A stretch of DNA of 64,000 bases from Rhizodiscina lignyota (GCA_010015805.1 ML978121.1:2294001-2358000); one strand, 5' to 3'; positions 40,173-53,588 are shown, counted from the stretch's first letter. The notes: generated by a model from the sequence alone, not told the origin. Numbers and translations: made by a program.

Positions 40173-42046
40173 ATGCGGCACAGCATCACATCCGTCACAC
40201 GCTCGGCGTCGGCCGGCGACCTCCCAGAGAAAGTATTCGATCAGTCTCTGAGCGAAGATGCAGCACTCGAGAAGCTCGGGTACGAGCAGGAGCTCAAGCG
40301 TTCATTTGGCCTCTTTGGTATGATCGGATTCAGCTTCAGCATTGTGACGTGCTGGACCGCCCTTGGTGGTGTTCTCATCGTCGGAGTGGAGTCTGGAGGT
40401 GCTCCGGTCATGATATATGGATGGATTGGAGTGTGCCTTGTCGCCCTCGCCGTGGCGTATAGCATGGCAGAGATGTGCAGCGCATATCCAGTTGCAGGAG
40501 GACAATATTCGTGGGTTGCAATATTAGCACCCCAGAAATGGGCGAGAGGCCTCTCGTACGTGTGTGGATGGTTCATGGTAATCGGTGAGAGCTGACCACA
40601 AGGCGACACGTTCAAGTCATCTATGCTACTAACACATCGTAGGAATTCTGGCGATGGGTGCGGTGAATAACTTTATTGGTTCTAATTTCATTCTCGGGAT
40701 GGCCCAACTTACGCATCCGGACACGTATACCATCGAGCGGTGGCACGTATCTCTGCTCGCATATCTCTTCGCTTTCGGGGCTTGTGCATCAAATATCTTC
40801 CTCCCACACCTACTTGACAAGATCTCCCGCGGCATCCTGTTGTGGAACATCGCGTCCTTCTTCGTGGTAATCATAACGATACTCGCAACGAACGACCACA
40901 AGCAACCTGCACACTTCGTCTTCTCTGACTTTCAGAATTTCACCGGATTTGGGAACAGCTACACCGCGGTACTAGGCATCCTGCAAAGTGCATTCGGCAT
41001 GTATGTTAATCTTGTCCTCCCCATATGCCTCATCATCTTCTGGGTGCCAGTATTCCGTAGTTTCTCCTTGTCCGGACTTCTGCTGACTATGTGGTTTTTT
41101 AGGTGCTGCTACGACGCGCCAGCGCATATGACGGAGGAGATGAAAGACGCAAGAAAGTCGGCTCCCAAGGCAATTGTATACAGTGTCTACATTGGAGCAT
41201 TTACTGGTCTTGTCTTCCTCATTTCGGCGTGCTTCTGCATTGGGGACATCGACACTGTGGCTACCACTCCGACTGGCACGCCACTTATTCAAATCTTCTT
41301 TGACAGTACTGGCAGTCGCGGCGGGAGCTGTGCATTGGCAAGCCTGATCACGGTCATTGTGATTTTCTGCGCCAACTCGCTCATGGCGGAAGGCGGGCGC
41401 GCGGTGTGGGCCTTTGCAAGAGATGGAGGACTGCCGTTCAGTTCAATTTTAAAGAAGGTCGAGAAGAAGAGGCAAGTGCCGGTATATGCGATCCTCTTCA
41501 CGATGGTGGTCCAGATGGCATTCAACTCCATTTACTTTGGCACCGTCACGGGGTTTACGACCGTCATCTCGATTGCTACCGAAGGATTTTGTAAGCGCCT
41601 TACGACTTGCCTTTATAATAATATTTTTGTGCTGATTAGCGGCCTAACTTCTCATTCCAGATGTGTCCTACGCTATTCCTCTTCTCGCGCGCATACTGTC
41701 GCGCATCACCAACTCATACACCCATCTTCCAGGTCCTTACTCCCTTGGGCGCTACGGTCTCATCCTCAACATTGTGGGCTTCCTGTATCTCATGTTTGCG
41801 GTCGTGATCTTCAATCTACCTACTCTGTCTCCAGTCACCAGTGAAAATATGAATTACACTTGCGCGGCAATCGGCGCGATTATGCTGATTGCGGCGGTGA
41901 CGTGGATTCTTACGGGACGGAAGCATTTCAGTGGTCCGGAGGGTGGGAAGATCATGGATGCGAGGCATGGAGAAGGAACTGTCTTGGAGGGGATGCCTGA
42001 TAGGAGTTCAGTTGCACCAGAAGTCCAAGAAGAGAAGAAAGCATAG
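40173..42046 (+). CDS. Amino-acid/GABA/choline permease (APC superfamily)
   Basis: A 547-residue plasma-membrane permease of the fungal Uga4/Hnm1/Bio5 type. Four exons (40173-40584, 40643-41000, 41103-41590, 41661-42046) join in phase. About twelve helices are expected. Signatures are FGLFGMIGFSFSIVTCWTAL in helix 1, MAEMCSAYPVAGGQYSWVA in helices 2-3, DAPAHMTEEMKDARKSAPKA in the helix 6-7 loop, and GRAVWAFARDGGLPFS in the helix 8 region. The cytosolic N-terminus is 45 residues and the C-terminal tail is acidic and short. GABA, choline and polyamines are the usual substrates of the branch; sequence alone does not choose. The second intron (102 nt) is the longest in the gene. Confidence 0.92.
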
Positions 42047-42451
42047 ATTGTATTGACTTGGATGTGCATTCTTCTATTGCATAGTACATAGCGTAGCGCT
42101 TCAGTATGACAATCGACGATTACCTGATGCGGTGACGATATGATGCACGTGTCGCGTTCACACGAGGACGATGAGTCACAGCACAAGAGAGAATATCATG
42201 CGCTGATGGAATAATCTATGCCTGCATTGAGGGAGATTGACTTTGCTCTAGCTGTACATCATGATGACCAGACCCCCTCCCGAAGCAAGCAGTAGGATAT
42301 CAGTGATGAAAGCCATGTTGTATTCCTTTCCGTTACCCATAAAGCAAATACCATTGAGAACCATGCTGACCATTACGCCGTCGACCCATGTCATCCCCGT
42401 CATGGAACCATCACGCCACCATGGTGAGAGTTGAAGAGTGAAGCGAGAAGC
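42047..42451. other. Convergent intergenic region
   Basis: 405 bp between the permease stop (+) and the histone H4 stop (-). Only 3' flank is seen. Confidence 0.5.
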
Positions 42452-43068
<617 letters not shown>

Positions 43069-44407
43069 GTTGAGTAAATAGAGTGAGGGAAAAGTTTAGA
43101 TAAGTTTGATGATGAAGACACGCCTTTTTGGACGTGTATTGATGGATACGGGTTGATGGTGGACGGAGCGCTTGAAAATGGCGAGATTTGCGATGAAGGA
43201 GAGAAGGAGAAAAGAGGGAGAAATAAGAAGGGGAATATGGCTTTATAGTGCGGTGAGTGATCAGGCAGTCGTGGGCGGCGCTAAACCTACTCTGGCTGCG
43301 GCGAGCGTGTCGCAAGGAACAACAAAACCATCAGGCCGAGTTCTAGCGGGCAAAGCTTTGGTCCTAAGTTGCGCTGGAAAGCAGCGTCTCATAAGCACAT
43401 CAAAGTTCGCGGGCGCCTGCTGCTGAATGCGCGAGTGAGACCGCTGCGCCGTGGTCGAGCCGAGGCCGGCCCGCGCTAAGCAGGAACACCAAACCTTCAC
43501 GCGTCGCTCGTCGCGTCGCTTTGCACCAAGTATTCAGGCTCCCAAGCCATCTGAAAGTCATTCTTCTAAGATGCGCATCCTTGTATTAAGCGAGCGTATT
43601 CTCTTGAAGTCCATGACTTCGGTTACCGCCACACCCCTCTCCGACGCGCAATTTCTCCATGTCGCGTCCACTGTCTGACCAGACTTGGACTGTTGAACGA
43701 GCATCATATTAAACTAACGTTGGATCTCTTTCGAAGCAGCGCGACATAGCGCGCAGACACGAATACATATGCTTGCGAAAATGGCTCTATCTAGTCACAC
43801 CTAGATTAAGCGTTCCATGCGTCGTCACCGAGCCTCACGACCATCCTACGACTACTGATGAATCGCATGTACTGAACTTGAGCGGAGCACACAGCCCACG
43901 GCATTATCCTCGAAGTAGGTCTGGATCTCCTCTGAGCGGTGGAAGGAAGACTAGTAGCTTAGCGGATTTGGTGATATTTATATTACCCCGTCCAGAGCTG
44001 AAGCGTACTGGATCGCCCAGTTATGGAATATTCAATGTGAAAAGAGCTATTTAAGCCTAATATGCTGTTTTCTTGCTCTCTGCCGTCGATGAGGCTATTT
44101 ACCGACGGACCTTGGTGGGTTTGAGTTAAGCGGAATCCGCTCAGTGCAGCTGTGACTTCGCCGTCTGCACTGTCGCTGCAATGGATAGAGACAAGCACGT
44201 CGGCGAACGGAGGTTCGCTTTAATCACTCAAGCTTGGACTGTTGCGTAAGTAGTATTTTCATTCACTCTGGAGTCTCTTTCATTATATTCGAAGCATTTT
44301 TGAAATTGGCACTCCTATTTGCTTGTCGTCCTAGAAGAGCCCCGGTGCTATCCACGTAAGATACATGTGCGTCCGTCTTCTACGCACTTTTGTATGCCTG
44401 CTTCACC
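43069..44407. other. Intergenic, histone H4 promoter to copy D 3' flank
   Basis: 1.3 kb. The first 250 bp are the H4 promoter and leader. 43270-43680 is GC-richer with no conserved frame. No H3 gene, repeat or RNA gene is seen. Confidence 0.45.
43241..43247 (-). promoter_or_regulatory. TATA box of histone H4
   Basis: TATAAAG on the minus strand 173-179 bp upstream of the H4 ATG, at a normal distance for a highly expressed TATA-dependent gene. Confidence 0.5.
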
Positions 44408-45204
44408 TCACTGGCAGAACGTGTAGTCCCTCGGTATCTCCGCTTCAGCCGCCCTCCAGCCCTCGGTCCTTGGAAGTCGATCGTACTTCTCGTACCACGT
44501 CTCCGCCACGTCTACCATGTGAGCCATGAAGGCGTCAGTGTCGAGCTCTGGGTTCACATCGATCTTCTTGTTACGCTTGAGAGCCTCAATTACGCGACGA
44601 ATCCAGTGGACAAAGTCTTCGTTGCCCCGCGGCAGCACCACCGGACGGATCGTATCGTGGAGGTCATTTATGCAGCCATGACCATCAGGCCCCAGATTTC
44701 CAATCTTGGCCATGCCCGTCATGTAGATGGGAAAGCGTTCGAGATCTCCCGGATAGCGCCAATTGTGGATCAGGCGCCATTTTGGAGGCCGGGGTGGATC
44801 TTTCTTTGCCAGCAACACCAACAGCGGCCCGATGTTCGATTCCAGGTCGACCCTCCAGGACCATCCATGATAGTTCGCCAGTGCAAACCCACTGCTCTCC
44901 ACCCAGATCACCCAATTGAACATCGACTGGCTCCCAAACCTCCGAAATTCTGTGCGACGCTCAGGTCGGGAAAATCCACCGCGAGCCAAGGCCGCGATCC
45001 AGATCGCTTTTCCCACGTTCTTAGAATATTCGCTAGCCGTCGAGCCCTTAGGACGCGTCGCATTATCACCTGCAGCTGGAGTCTTGGATGATGATGGTCG
45101 TGGTGGGAACTGAGGGTTGTGACCCAGATACTATTAGAAGTTAATAAAGTTCACATATAGAACATCCTTATGCACACTACCATCCGTGTGCGTTCGTATG
45201 ACAT
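44408..45204 (-). CDS. Uncharacterised paralogous family, copy D
   Basis: A 248-residue member on the opposite strand, from exons 45204-45181 (MSYERTRM) and 45130-44408, joined through a 50-nt GT-AG intron. After a Pro/Ser-rich lead the family blocks are AIWIAALARGGFS, GSQSMFNWVIWVESSGF then HGW, PIYMTGMAKIGNLG, VHWIRRVIEALKRNKKI and a final VAETWYEKY helix. It is closest to copy C. It is separated from the A-B-C group by the permease and H4 genes, so the array has been split or one copy moved. Function unknown. Confidence 0.68.
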
Positions 45205-46182
45205 TGCGAGATGGAAGGATCTGAATGATTTTGCTGGTTGAGTGGCGTTGTGAAGATGTTGAAGATGTTGCAGGTGGAGGAGGGCAATAGTGAAGTTCGC
45301 GTTTGCGAACAAAGGTCTACCGTCTTACAACACAAACACGACGTGCTTTAAGCCGGCTTCGGAGGAATCGTAGAATGGCGCTTTGGAAGTCTTTAAAGCA
45401 GCAATTGAGGCTTTGTGATCTTAAGCGCTATGGTGCTGTTACTTCATTGGCGAGCCGTTTGAGCAGATTGGTATCCGATTCTGAGATTGACATTGTATAG
45501 ACCGGTTTACTGGGATTTGGAAATACTGTTTGTATGGATCTTCTCTTCTGGTTTTCGTAAGTTGGTGCGGATTGCCCCATCTATCAGGTTGAGATGGCCG
45601 TCGTTCACCGCATTGAACCTGCCATCTCCAGCAAGTCGTACTTGCACGCCAACAACAGCTGCCTAGCTTTTAATATTCCAAGACTTTGTAAGCCAGTAGA
45701 CTTCAAATTCCGGAAACCTACCGTCCAAGCGTGGGATACGAGATTCGCTGTACAGTTCCGAAGAGGGCAACAAGCTAGCCGTTTGCAAAAGTAAATTCAC
45801 CAATGCTCGCGCGAGGAGCACACCTGGCACGCTTCAAAATATTCGGGAATTGTTAACAAAGTCGGCTTGTTCGATAGTGGGACAAGAGTCTCTTCACTCC
45901 CAGAGACGGGCCATTCTACTGGGGAGTTGCATTGGAAAGTGTTCTGGTGTCTGCGAATGATTGGGCTCATTACCGAATGGTTGGAGAGGGAGACATCATA
46001 GATGTAGATAGAAGGGTTATTGGACACATGCTATGATAATAGTTCTTCGAAACAAAAGGTCGTGTATCATCTGCCGTGCACTACTCGTGCATGTATATCT
46101 ATAAACACTAGGGCAGTGAGCATATACAAATCAAAAGACCAACCCATTTATCCAATCCGTTTATTCCAATTCGTTCCCGTCA
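45205..46182. other. Intergenic, upstream of copy D
   Basis: About 980 bp. Two short plus-strand frames (45303-45500, which has no N-terminal ATG, and 45594-45794) are open but unrecognised. No other signal is seen. Confidence 0.4.
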
Positions 46183-47303
46183 TCAAATCTCTGGCATCGA
46201 GTCCACAACTGCGTCTCCCTTTACCGGTCGTCCTTCTACAGCTGCTTCTGCCTTCTCCGCCTCCGTAATCGGCTCGGTTGTGTTCTTGCTCTTGCCAAAG
46301 CCGAACCCACGTCGTTCGGTGTACCCTTCCCTGAAGCAGAGACCCGGATGGAAGATATTCAAAGACAGCACGCCAGCTCCAACAATTGCGCCCTCCAGCC
46401 CAATGAAGTATTTCTGCGTCTCGATCAGATGTCCATTCCATCCTTCGCTCAGCTCCGCAACTCTGTAGACGCTCCGCGTGAAGATGCACAACGTGCAGAA
46501 CGCTAGGGCGATCAAGAACCCTTTAAACGCCCATGACTCTCTGAGTCGCGCATGCGTAGGGTCCAGTGCACCTTCCTTGCCAAGCTCTTTCACTCGCCTA
46601 AGTGTCTTGAGGGCAAAGTCCGCCGAGAGGCAAATGAAGACGAAGAGTGTGCCAACTTGGAAGGCCAGACCGGCAATCATGATGTTGTTGCCCTTCGAAG
46701 GATCCTTTCCGGAATGAGTGGCTGCTGATGCCCAACCACCGCCGGCAGCCTGGAGTAGGAGCGAGACGACGTCGCATGGTATGAAGATACGCGGGTACCA
46801 GAGTGGCTTCAGACGTGAGTTCGAAGGACCGAAAGTAATAACGATGCGGGAGAGACACAGGTACAGGCCGGCGGCGAGGAAGGCTGGAGCAATGGTGAGG
46901 CAGACGATCTGCATGAGGAAGCCGTTCTATAAAGGCATACAATGTTAGGATTTGAGTTATTCCTTGCAGGGAACAGACGTACCTCGAGGAACGGATTGAA
47001 GTAGCTCATGATCCTTCCCACGTATCCAATAACTTCCAGGATACATCCTGACACCATCGCAATGGTAAAGCCAAGAAACCGTTTTGACAGAATTCCCTGG
47101 CAGAAAAAGACGCCCAACGAGAGGCCGAAGATCGCCAGGAATGCGCTATTCGCGCCGAGGGATGGTCGGTATGCCCAGTACGACAGGCTCAGAGGGCAAG
47201 TATCGAGTGTGCACTGCTCGCGGCAGTTTTTGCGCGCGTCGTAGCCGTGCGCCGCAGCGATACAGGCGCGGAACGCGCTGAGGCCAGCTTCTTGAGCAGA
47301 CAT
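46183..47303 (-). CDS. RTA1-family lipid-translocating exporter
   Basis: A 354-residue seven-helix membrane protein of the RTA1/Rsb1 family, which exports sphingoid long-chain bases or confers resistance to membrane-active compounds. Exons are 47303-46983 and 46926-46183. The N-terminal lumenal part has paired Cys residues. Family blocks include VIGYVGRIMSYFNPF, LTIAPAFLAAGLYLCLSRI, FIPCDVVSLLLQAAGGGWAS and GLAFQVGTLFVFICLSADF. The cytosolic tail is Lys/Glu-rich. ATG 47303 starts the frame 60 residues before helix 1, as in relatives. The substrate is not shown. Confidence 0.93.
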
Positions 47304-48261
47304 GGTGGAGAAATTGAAAGGCCAATGAAAGAAAGTAGAAATGCAGAAGAGAGTGAGCCCAGCCTTCTACCTCGACCCTTCTATGCGAAGTGTAGTGATA
47401 CGAGATCTAGGCAGTCGCTCAGAGGTTTTCTTTTGGTCTCGGGCGAAAAGGACTTGGTGTGCAGGAAGGATCAAGACGTGTTTTTGCCGTTTGCCACAGC
47501 CTTTCACACACAAATGTATTACAGCATAACAATAAAAGGAGGGGATAGAATTGGAGAGGATGAAAGGCCGACAAGAGAGAGAGATGGGGAATTGATAAGT
47601 ACACTTACATGTATCGAGTCATGTCCCAAAATCTGGCATGATATCGAAGGCCGAAGCGGACGAGCTTCTCGATGCGAAGTCGCTTAAAGGAAGTCATTCC
47701 ACAATCGCATAGCGCGCCCGGAGCTAGAGCTGCTTCAGGGTAAGGTTTCGATGGCTGTTTTTCTCCGAGAGAACAAGGCTTTCGGCAAGAATCCGAGCCC
47801 GGCGATAAAGTGACATTCCTCGTATCCGCGGCGGCAAGACCCTGGGCATACTCCGAGAGCCGCAGCTTGGCGATACAAAGTGCGGAAGACGCAGAATGCC
47901 ACCGAGGTTCTGCATGCCATTGCTCTAGGTCATGCTATGATTTGCATTTGCTAAGCTCTATTAGCTTTAGGCAAATGATAGATGAAAGCAAGCATTCCGT
48001 CAACTCCTTTATCTTCGTTTTTAAGCAGTTCTACGTTGTTATTGTTGCGGTCGGCGTTAAAGTTGATTGTCCGAAACGCTGCCGTGTATTCCTAATAAAG
48101 GTCGATCCAGGATATATACGATTTATCCACTGCGTATGATACATTCTGAACCATTGAGTAGTTCCTCATCTGCCTCATGCTTGTCTGTTTGCCCTTTTCA
48201 ATCAATGCTAGTAGAGCCCATCGGTCTAGGTAAATTTCACTTTTGCCCCAGGACGGCGTAT
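47304..48261. other. Intergenic, promoter of RTA1 gene
   Basis: 958 bp between tandem minus-strand genes. No TATA consensus is clear close to the RTA1 start, and no gene-like frame is supported. Confidence 0.45.
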
Positions 48262-49510
48262 TTACCAATCATGTCCCAGATCAACAGGTGGCTGATAGTG
48301 GGCATCCGAGCCATCCAAGCCTTCAAACAAATGCACTCCCCACGTCTTGGCCGGGTTATTGAAGCGATGCAGCCACCGGTTGCCGATGTACTCAATCTCC
48401 TTCAGGTCTTGGAAGTCAAGCTTCTCAACGCAGCCAAGAGATGCCCAGTTCTCTTTGTGGTAGGCCTCGTGGGAGCTCTTTGGGATGACCACGTGCCCTC
48501 TCTTCATGCCCCATGCCAGAGCAACTTGAGCTGTGGTGCATCCCCTCCTCTCCGCAATGGCTCTCATAATCGTGTGGTTCAGTAGTGGAGGCGGCGAGGG
48601 AAACACATTCGGCCGCCCCCTTGGGCTCTGATCGTCAATGTCGCCGTAGTCCTTCCGTGCGGCGGCAATGTCTTCCTTGAACTCATCACCACAAGAAGTG
48701 TGTGGGTCTCGGGCGTCTCCATTCTCGATGCTGCGGCCCTTGTAGATTGGGTTCGTGTTGCCGAGCGGGCTGTAACCAGTGACCTTAATGCCATTTGCCT
48801 TGTGCCACTCCTCCCACCATCGCTGCTGGAGGTACGGGTGGAGTTCAAATTGATGGACGTAGGGCTTGATCTTCGCTGAGCGAAGCAGGCGGAAGAGCTC
48901 GCTAGGAGCGAAGTTGCAGATGCCAATTTTACGGACCCTGCCATCCTCAACGAGCTTTTCCATCTGTTGCCATGTCTGAATACATTGTCAGTACGACTGC
49001 GGAATGCATTGAATACGACTCAATGAACGCTAAAGGGAAATTTTGCCATACCTCGACGTAATCAAAGATATGAGGTCCCTTACCACCGGGCTGACCAGCA
49101 GACCAATGCATCAGGTATAGATCAAGATACTCCAGCCCAAGCTCCTTGAGCGTCTGGTTGTATGCTTCCTCAACTTTGTCATGCATATCATTAAATAGCT
49201 TGCTCGTGACCCATATTTCTTCTCTCTTTACTCCTACAGCTTCCAGCCCTTCCTTGATGCCCTTGCCCACGGCGACTTGGTTGTCGTACGCCTTCGCGGT
49301 ATCGACATGACGAAAGCCCAGTTGGAGAGCCGCTTTGATAGATGCAGTGGTATTCTTGGGGCTAACTAAGAGGTCCCATGAACCGACGCCAATCTGAGGG
49401 ATATCAGCTATCGGTGCAAGCTCGTCCTCCTGGGGTCTCGTGAGGGGGATCTGCTCCGCGAGGAGAGATGCGGGGAGGGAGAGAGCTGCATAGAGCGACA
49501 GCAGCTTCAT
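48262..49510 (-). CDS. Aldo-keto reductase with N-terminal signal peptide
   Basis: A 390-residue NAD(P)H-dependent reductase. Exons are 49510-49052 and 48975-48262. The AKR tetrad is intact: Asp and Tyr in GFRHVDTAKAYDN, Lys in WVTSKL and His in YLMHWSAG. Further barrel strands are GRVRKIGICNFAPSEL, VHQFELHPYLQQ and VTGYSPLGN, with the cofactor loop VIPKSSHEAYHKEN. The first 18 residues (MKLLSLYAALSLPASLLA) are a typical signal peptide, and N-x-T sites occur at NTT and NQT. Most AKRs are cytosolic, so a secretory or ER location is unusual. A segment of about 45 residues between YSPLGN and RPNVFPSPP is longer than usual. Confidence 0.92.
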
Positions 49511-51062
49511 GGTGAGTATGCTGATATACGATATGCCAGATTGTAAGTTCAAATGCTTCAATTGAGCTTGTTAAAGTGACATTAACATCGTACGAAGGAG
49601 CGAGGAGGAGCTGTTGCGGCGGAGCTGATCCTGCAGCTGCAGGGTGGAGAAGCTCCGTCTCATCACCCGAACGACGCTGATGTCACCACCACCTTCCTGT
49701 CTTGCCAAGGAACGCGGCCCCTTACATATCCATCAATTCACCTCCAAAATTCTATTCACTTTCGTAGTTGATGTATTCATATTAAGCATCATACGAGAGA
49801 GAATGGAGAAGCTATAAGACAACCTGATCATTCACTTCTGTGTGTGCTTTGGCAGGTTCACATGGACTCAATCGCTCCTTCATTTTGGACTCCTTAGACC
49901 TCTGTTGCGACTTGGGTTCTTTGAAGTGTCTTACTATCCCTGGGGCACATCAAAATGCCTGATTCTTTTCTTTCTTTTCTTTCTTGGGGTTGTCTGACTT
50001 CTTGTGGTCCCTTTTCTCGACCGGCCCAGATCTACTTCTACCTTGGTCTGGGAGAGAGAATGCATTGCGGCTTTGCAGGGTACGAGATAACAATTCGAAT
50101 TAGCCATAGACAAACAGGACTTTTCAGTAGCGACGACAGCGACGATAAGCCAGCCTCAGAGTCCAGCGAGAAGCAATACTACATCGCCTCCGTGCGGGAC
50201 ACCTCCTGCTAACGACACACGGTGAGTAGGGCGAGCTTAGAAGATAAAAGGTGCTCTACTGCCGCAGTGTTCAATTTAAAAGATAGGAAATTTCGTCCCA
50301 AACAAATACGTCTTTCAGGCGCAGCGTACGGACGATCGACGTTGCCCTCCTATTGCTAGATATCTAAGAAGCTTCGAGAGGTCGGTCAAAGAGGTCGGTG
50401 AACGCTCAACAGTCTAATTCTTTGCCCTCAGAGTACAACACTAGATGGAAGGCAAATCCAAAGTATGCTACACCGCAATCTGTGACTTTTCAATGCCACT
50501 GTACCTAGCTTCCCTTCGTGTTTAAGATCCCATCAGCCCATATGCAAACACGTCACCTGCGGCGCATGTGCATACTCAATATTTGCTAGTTCCACCATGC
50601 CCCTCGATTCGTACATCGCTATATTGGGACTGGGCGTCTCTAGCCAATGACGGTGTTGCACGCCACACCCGCTCTGTGGGGTAACTCTCATTCATGGATT
50701 GGCCTTCTGGAATCTCTCCCACCGAGCCCGTCAACTCGATGGACTGTGAGACCGGGGCTGTATAAGCATGCTTGGATGCTGGTCAGGCACCTGCATGGCT
50801 CGATTTAGGTAACTGTCTATGTCATCGGCCTCCACTTTGTGAAAAGACTTGACGTCTTCAGCCGGCCGCTTCCCGTCTCTTCTCGTTCCCAATTCAAACC
50901 TTCGTTTTTGATTGCGCTGTATCATTTTTAATCTCAGCTGAGGCTCTTATTCAAGTAACGTTACTTTCGCTGTCGATTTTCGCCTCCAGCTTTCTGTTGC
51001 TATTCTTGTAATACTTTGTAATTAAGTTAATTCTACCAGCCCATTCACATCCGTCAGCAAAG
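49511..51062. other. Divergent intergenic region, aldo-keto reductase / GH17
   Basis: About 1.55 kb. Contains a short CTTTCTTTT run near 49966-49992. A plus-strand 85-codon frame at 49955-50212 begins with ATG but has no recognisable content. The rest is AT-rich promoter sequence. Confidence 0.45.
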
Positions 51063-51935
51063 ATGAGGCTTTCAACGCTACTCACGACCACTTTCGCGCT
51101 CTCCAGGGGCGTGACTGCGTTCTGGAAGGGCCTCAACGTCGGCGCCAACAACCCAGACGGATCCTGCAAGACACAGGCGCAATGGGAAACTGCGTTCAAG
51201 GCTCTCGCTGGCCTTCCACCCAAGTTCACCGCAGCGAGACTCTTCGCGTCCTCAGACTGCAATACACTTCAGAACGCAGTGCCCGCTGCGATCGCCACTG
51301 GCATAAAGCTTTTGGTGGGCGTGTGGACGGAGGACGCTATCCACTACGGCGCCGAGAAAGCAGCACTGGAAGCCGCGATCAAGGCCCACGGTTGTGATTG
51401 GATGATGGCGGTCAGCGCGGGAAGCGAGGACTTGTACAGAGGGGATACGACTGCTGCAACTCTGGCGGGGCAGATACATGATGTACGGGGTATGGTTCAG
51501 GATTCACTGGGTTGCAAGAAAGTGAAAGTCGGACATGTGGATACATGGACGGCATGGGTCAACGGTGCCAACACCGACGTAATCAAAGCCTGCGACTTCG
51601 TCGGCAACGATGCGTACCCCTACTGGCAAGGCTCGACGATTAGCCAGTCCTCCGACGTCTTCTGGACTGCGATGAACCAGACCCGTGATGTTGTCAACAA
51701 GGTCAAGCCAGGAACTTTGGTCTTCATCACAGAAACGGGATGGCCTGTTACTGGGAGCAGCTTTGGCAGCTCCGTTCCAAGCAAGGCGAATGCACAGGCG
51801 TATTGGAAGAGTGTGGGTTGTGCCGCGCTTAAGCAAGCGCACACGTTTTGGTATGCGTATGAAGATTATTCCAGCAACCCAAGCTTTGGAGTGATCGGCC
51901 AGAACGGGAAGGCAATCTATTCTCTTACTTGCTGA
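51063..51935 (+). CDS. Glycoside hydrolase family 17 endo-beta-1,3-glucanase
   Basis: A 290-residue secreted cell-wall enzyme in one exon. The signal peptide is MRLSTLLTTTFALSRGVTA, followed by FWKGLNVGANNPDGSCKT. The fold is a TIM barrel. The nucleophile lies in LVFITETGWPVTG near residue 222, the conserved E-T-G-W-P. The acid/base position is in MAVSAGSEDLYRG near residue 118, where relatives have x-G-N-E or x-G-S-E. No GPI signal or Ser/Thr-rich tail is present, so it is freely secreted. It resembles the Scw/Bgl2 group that remodels beta-1,3-glucan. Confidence 0.93.
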   Translation: MRLSTLLTTTFALSRGVTAFWKGLNVGANNPDGSCKTQAQWETAFKALAGLPPKFTAARLFASSDCNTLQNAVPAAIATGIKLLVGVWTEDAIHYGAEKAALEAAIKAHGCDWMMAVSAGSEDLYRGDTTAATLAGQIHDVRGMVQDSLGCKKVKVGHVDTWTAWVNGANTDVIKACDFVGNDAYPYWQGSTISQSSDVFWTAMNQTRDVVNKVKPGTLVFITETGWPVTGSSFGSSVPSKANAQAYWKSVGCAALKQAHTFWYAYEDYSSNPSFGVIGQNGKAIYSLTC

Positions 51936-53588
51936 GCATAAATTCCACGGACTAGAGTCTAGGGGCAGGATAGAGAGTAAATACCGCATCTTCAGAAGAG
52001 TCTCGATGACATGACATGACGAAAGTCCTGTAATAGTACTTGAACTTCGATAAAAAGACTCAAAGGTCTAAAATTGTTGTACCTCACTTATTTGAGTCCA
52101 TCTGTGCTCACGTCAGTGTGCTTGAGATCTCTTCTAACGCAACGCAAACCTGAATAGGATGTGCTTGCGCTATTTTCAAGACGACATAGTGCTCATGCGT
52201 AGCGCGTGCAACTGCGTTTTGATTCTCTCTGCCATGGAAGGAAATTGTTCTGCAATTGAACTTCGGAAATTCGGAACGAAGGTAAATCAGCCATCTTGGC
52301 CTGCTCCGACTATTGTATCACATGAGCTATTACCATAATGATGCCACATCGAAGAGTGCCCTGCCAAGTCGCTTCCAAGAATGATCGGCTGCTCTCCTGG
52401 GTCTCATGAGGCTCTTCTCGGTGAGAGAGCCACATCCGTGCTCCACTTGGAAAAGATAGGCGAATGACGAATAGTCGTCCCTTAGTCCCATATATGCCGC
52501 CGGAGCCGACTTCCGACAGGAAACACAGGAGGGATCTATCTTACCGTGGTTGCTCCGATGCGGGCTGTCAAGCGCCGCATATTGACTGTCTTGTAGAGTG
52601 ATCGGCTGGTGCGTATGCGGGATCGCTAAAAACAGTAGCACAAGGTGGAACAGGGATGGTAAGAAGAAACGGAAATCACGCAGGGCCACATGTTTATGCG
52701 CACGCACGAGAGTCCCTTTTCTTGGTCCATAGCGTTTCGTTTTGCGATGGGCCCTTGTCTTCGTAATTGGTGTCGGAAATGAGAGGTGCTGTTCGCTTGG
52801 ACAGCCTGACGCGCACTCTTGGTGCGATGATGAAGCCCGGCAGGGGTTTCAACGCGCTAGAATAGCGGCAGAAGCACGCTAGAAGCCATCTCATGACTCC
52901 ACCCGAGAAGGCTCCAGTCTTGTGATGGCCGGGATGACAGGGTGGTGACTGGACGCTCCCAGACAGCGCGGGATGCTCATTCCAGGTGGGAGGAAGCGAA
53001 AGACAGGTGAGAGGGTCCTCCCGTCGGTGGTGCTACGCGTGCATCCGGCCAGGCACATGTGGGACTTGGTGGGAATGCCGCTGGCAGAGAGGAGTCGGTG
53101 AACTTTTGCACGAGCTGGGGGACTGCTGGCAGAGCAGCCAACCAGCGGGCTCGCATGCGGGATCTGCCAGCGTTCCTAGTAACGACTTCACCGTTCGTTC
53201 AGTCGGCACCTCCGCTTGGGCCAGCTTGGCCCTAAGGCCCTACAGGCATGACTAGCTTGATCGGGTGATGGTTTCATGCAGGATAACAACGGGGACGCGG
53301 TGGGCAGCGTTTCTGAACATGACGACCCTTGTTGCGGCATGACTAGATGCGCTCACCGGAATCCAGATAAATTGGTGTGCGTATCTGCCTCTTTATTGAG
53401 GCTTTAAATCCTTCGCTACCTCCCTGACAACTCATCAACAATCTACGCTGTCTGTGACACTCTCCGGCAGAGCAGTGCAATTTAATAACCACTCAATTGA
53501 ACCCACCCCGCCTCACACACTCAAGTTCAACGCTCTCCACACATATTCAGCTCCTCAGCTCAGCTGAAAACGCATATCGAACCATCCA
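51936..53588. other. Intergenic, long upstream region of small Ser-rich gene
   Basis: 1.65 kb between tandem genes. The minus-strand 125-codon frame at 52330-52707 starts with GTG, not ATG, and is not supported. 52900-53250 is GC-rich without a conserved frame. TTTAAA lies near 53404, but no clear TATA box is seen. Confidence 0.45.

Noticed and set aside
45303-45500. Basic 65-codon plus-strand frame upstream of copy D
   Set aside because: It starts at TTG; from the internal ATG only about 41 codons remain. It does not match the copy A-D domain.
49955-50212. 85-codon plus-strand frame with ATG and a Cys-containing acidic tail
   Set aside because: No signal peptide of the effector type and no family match by eye; likely chance within a long intergenic region.
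52330-52707. 125-codon minus-strand frame with a hydrophobic stretch
   Set aside because: The frame begins with GTG and has no ATG near its start; no homology is evident.
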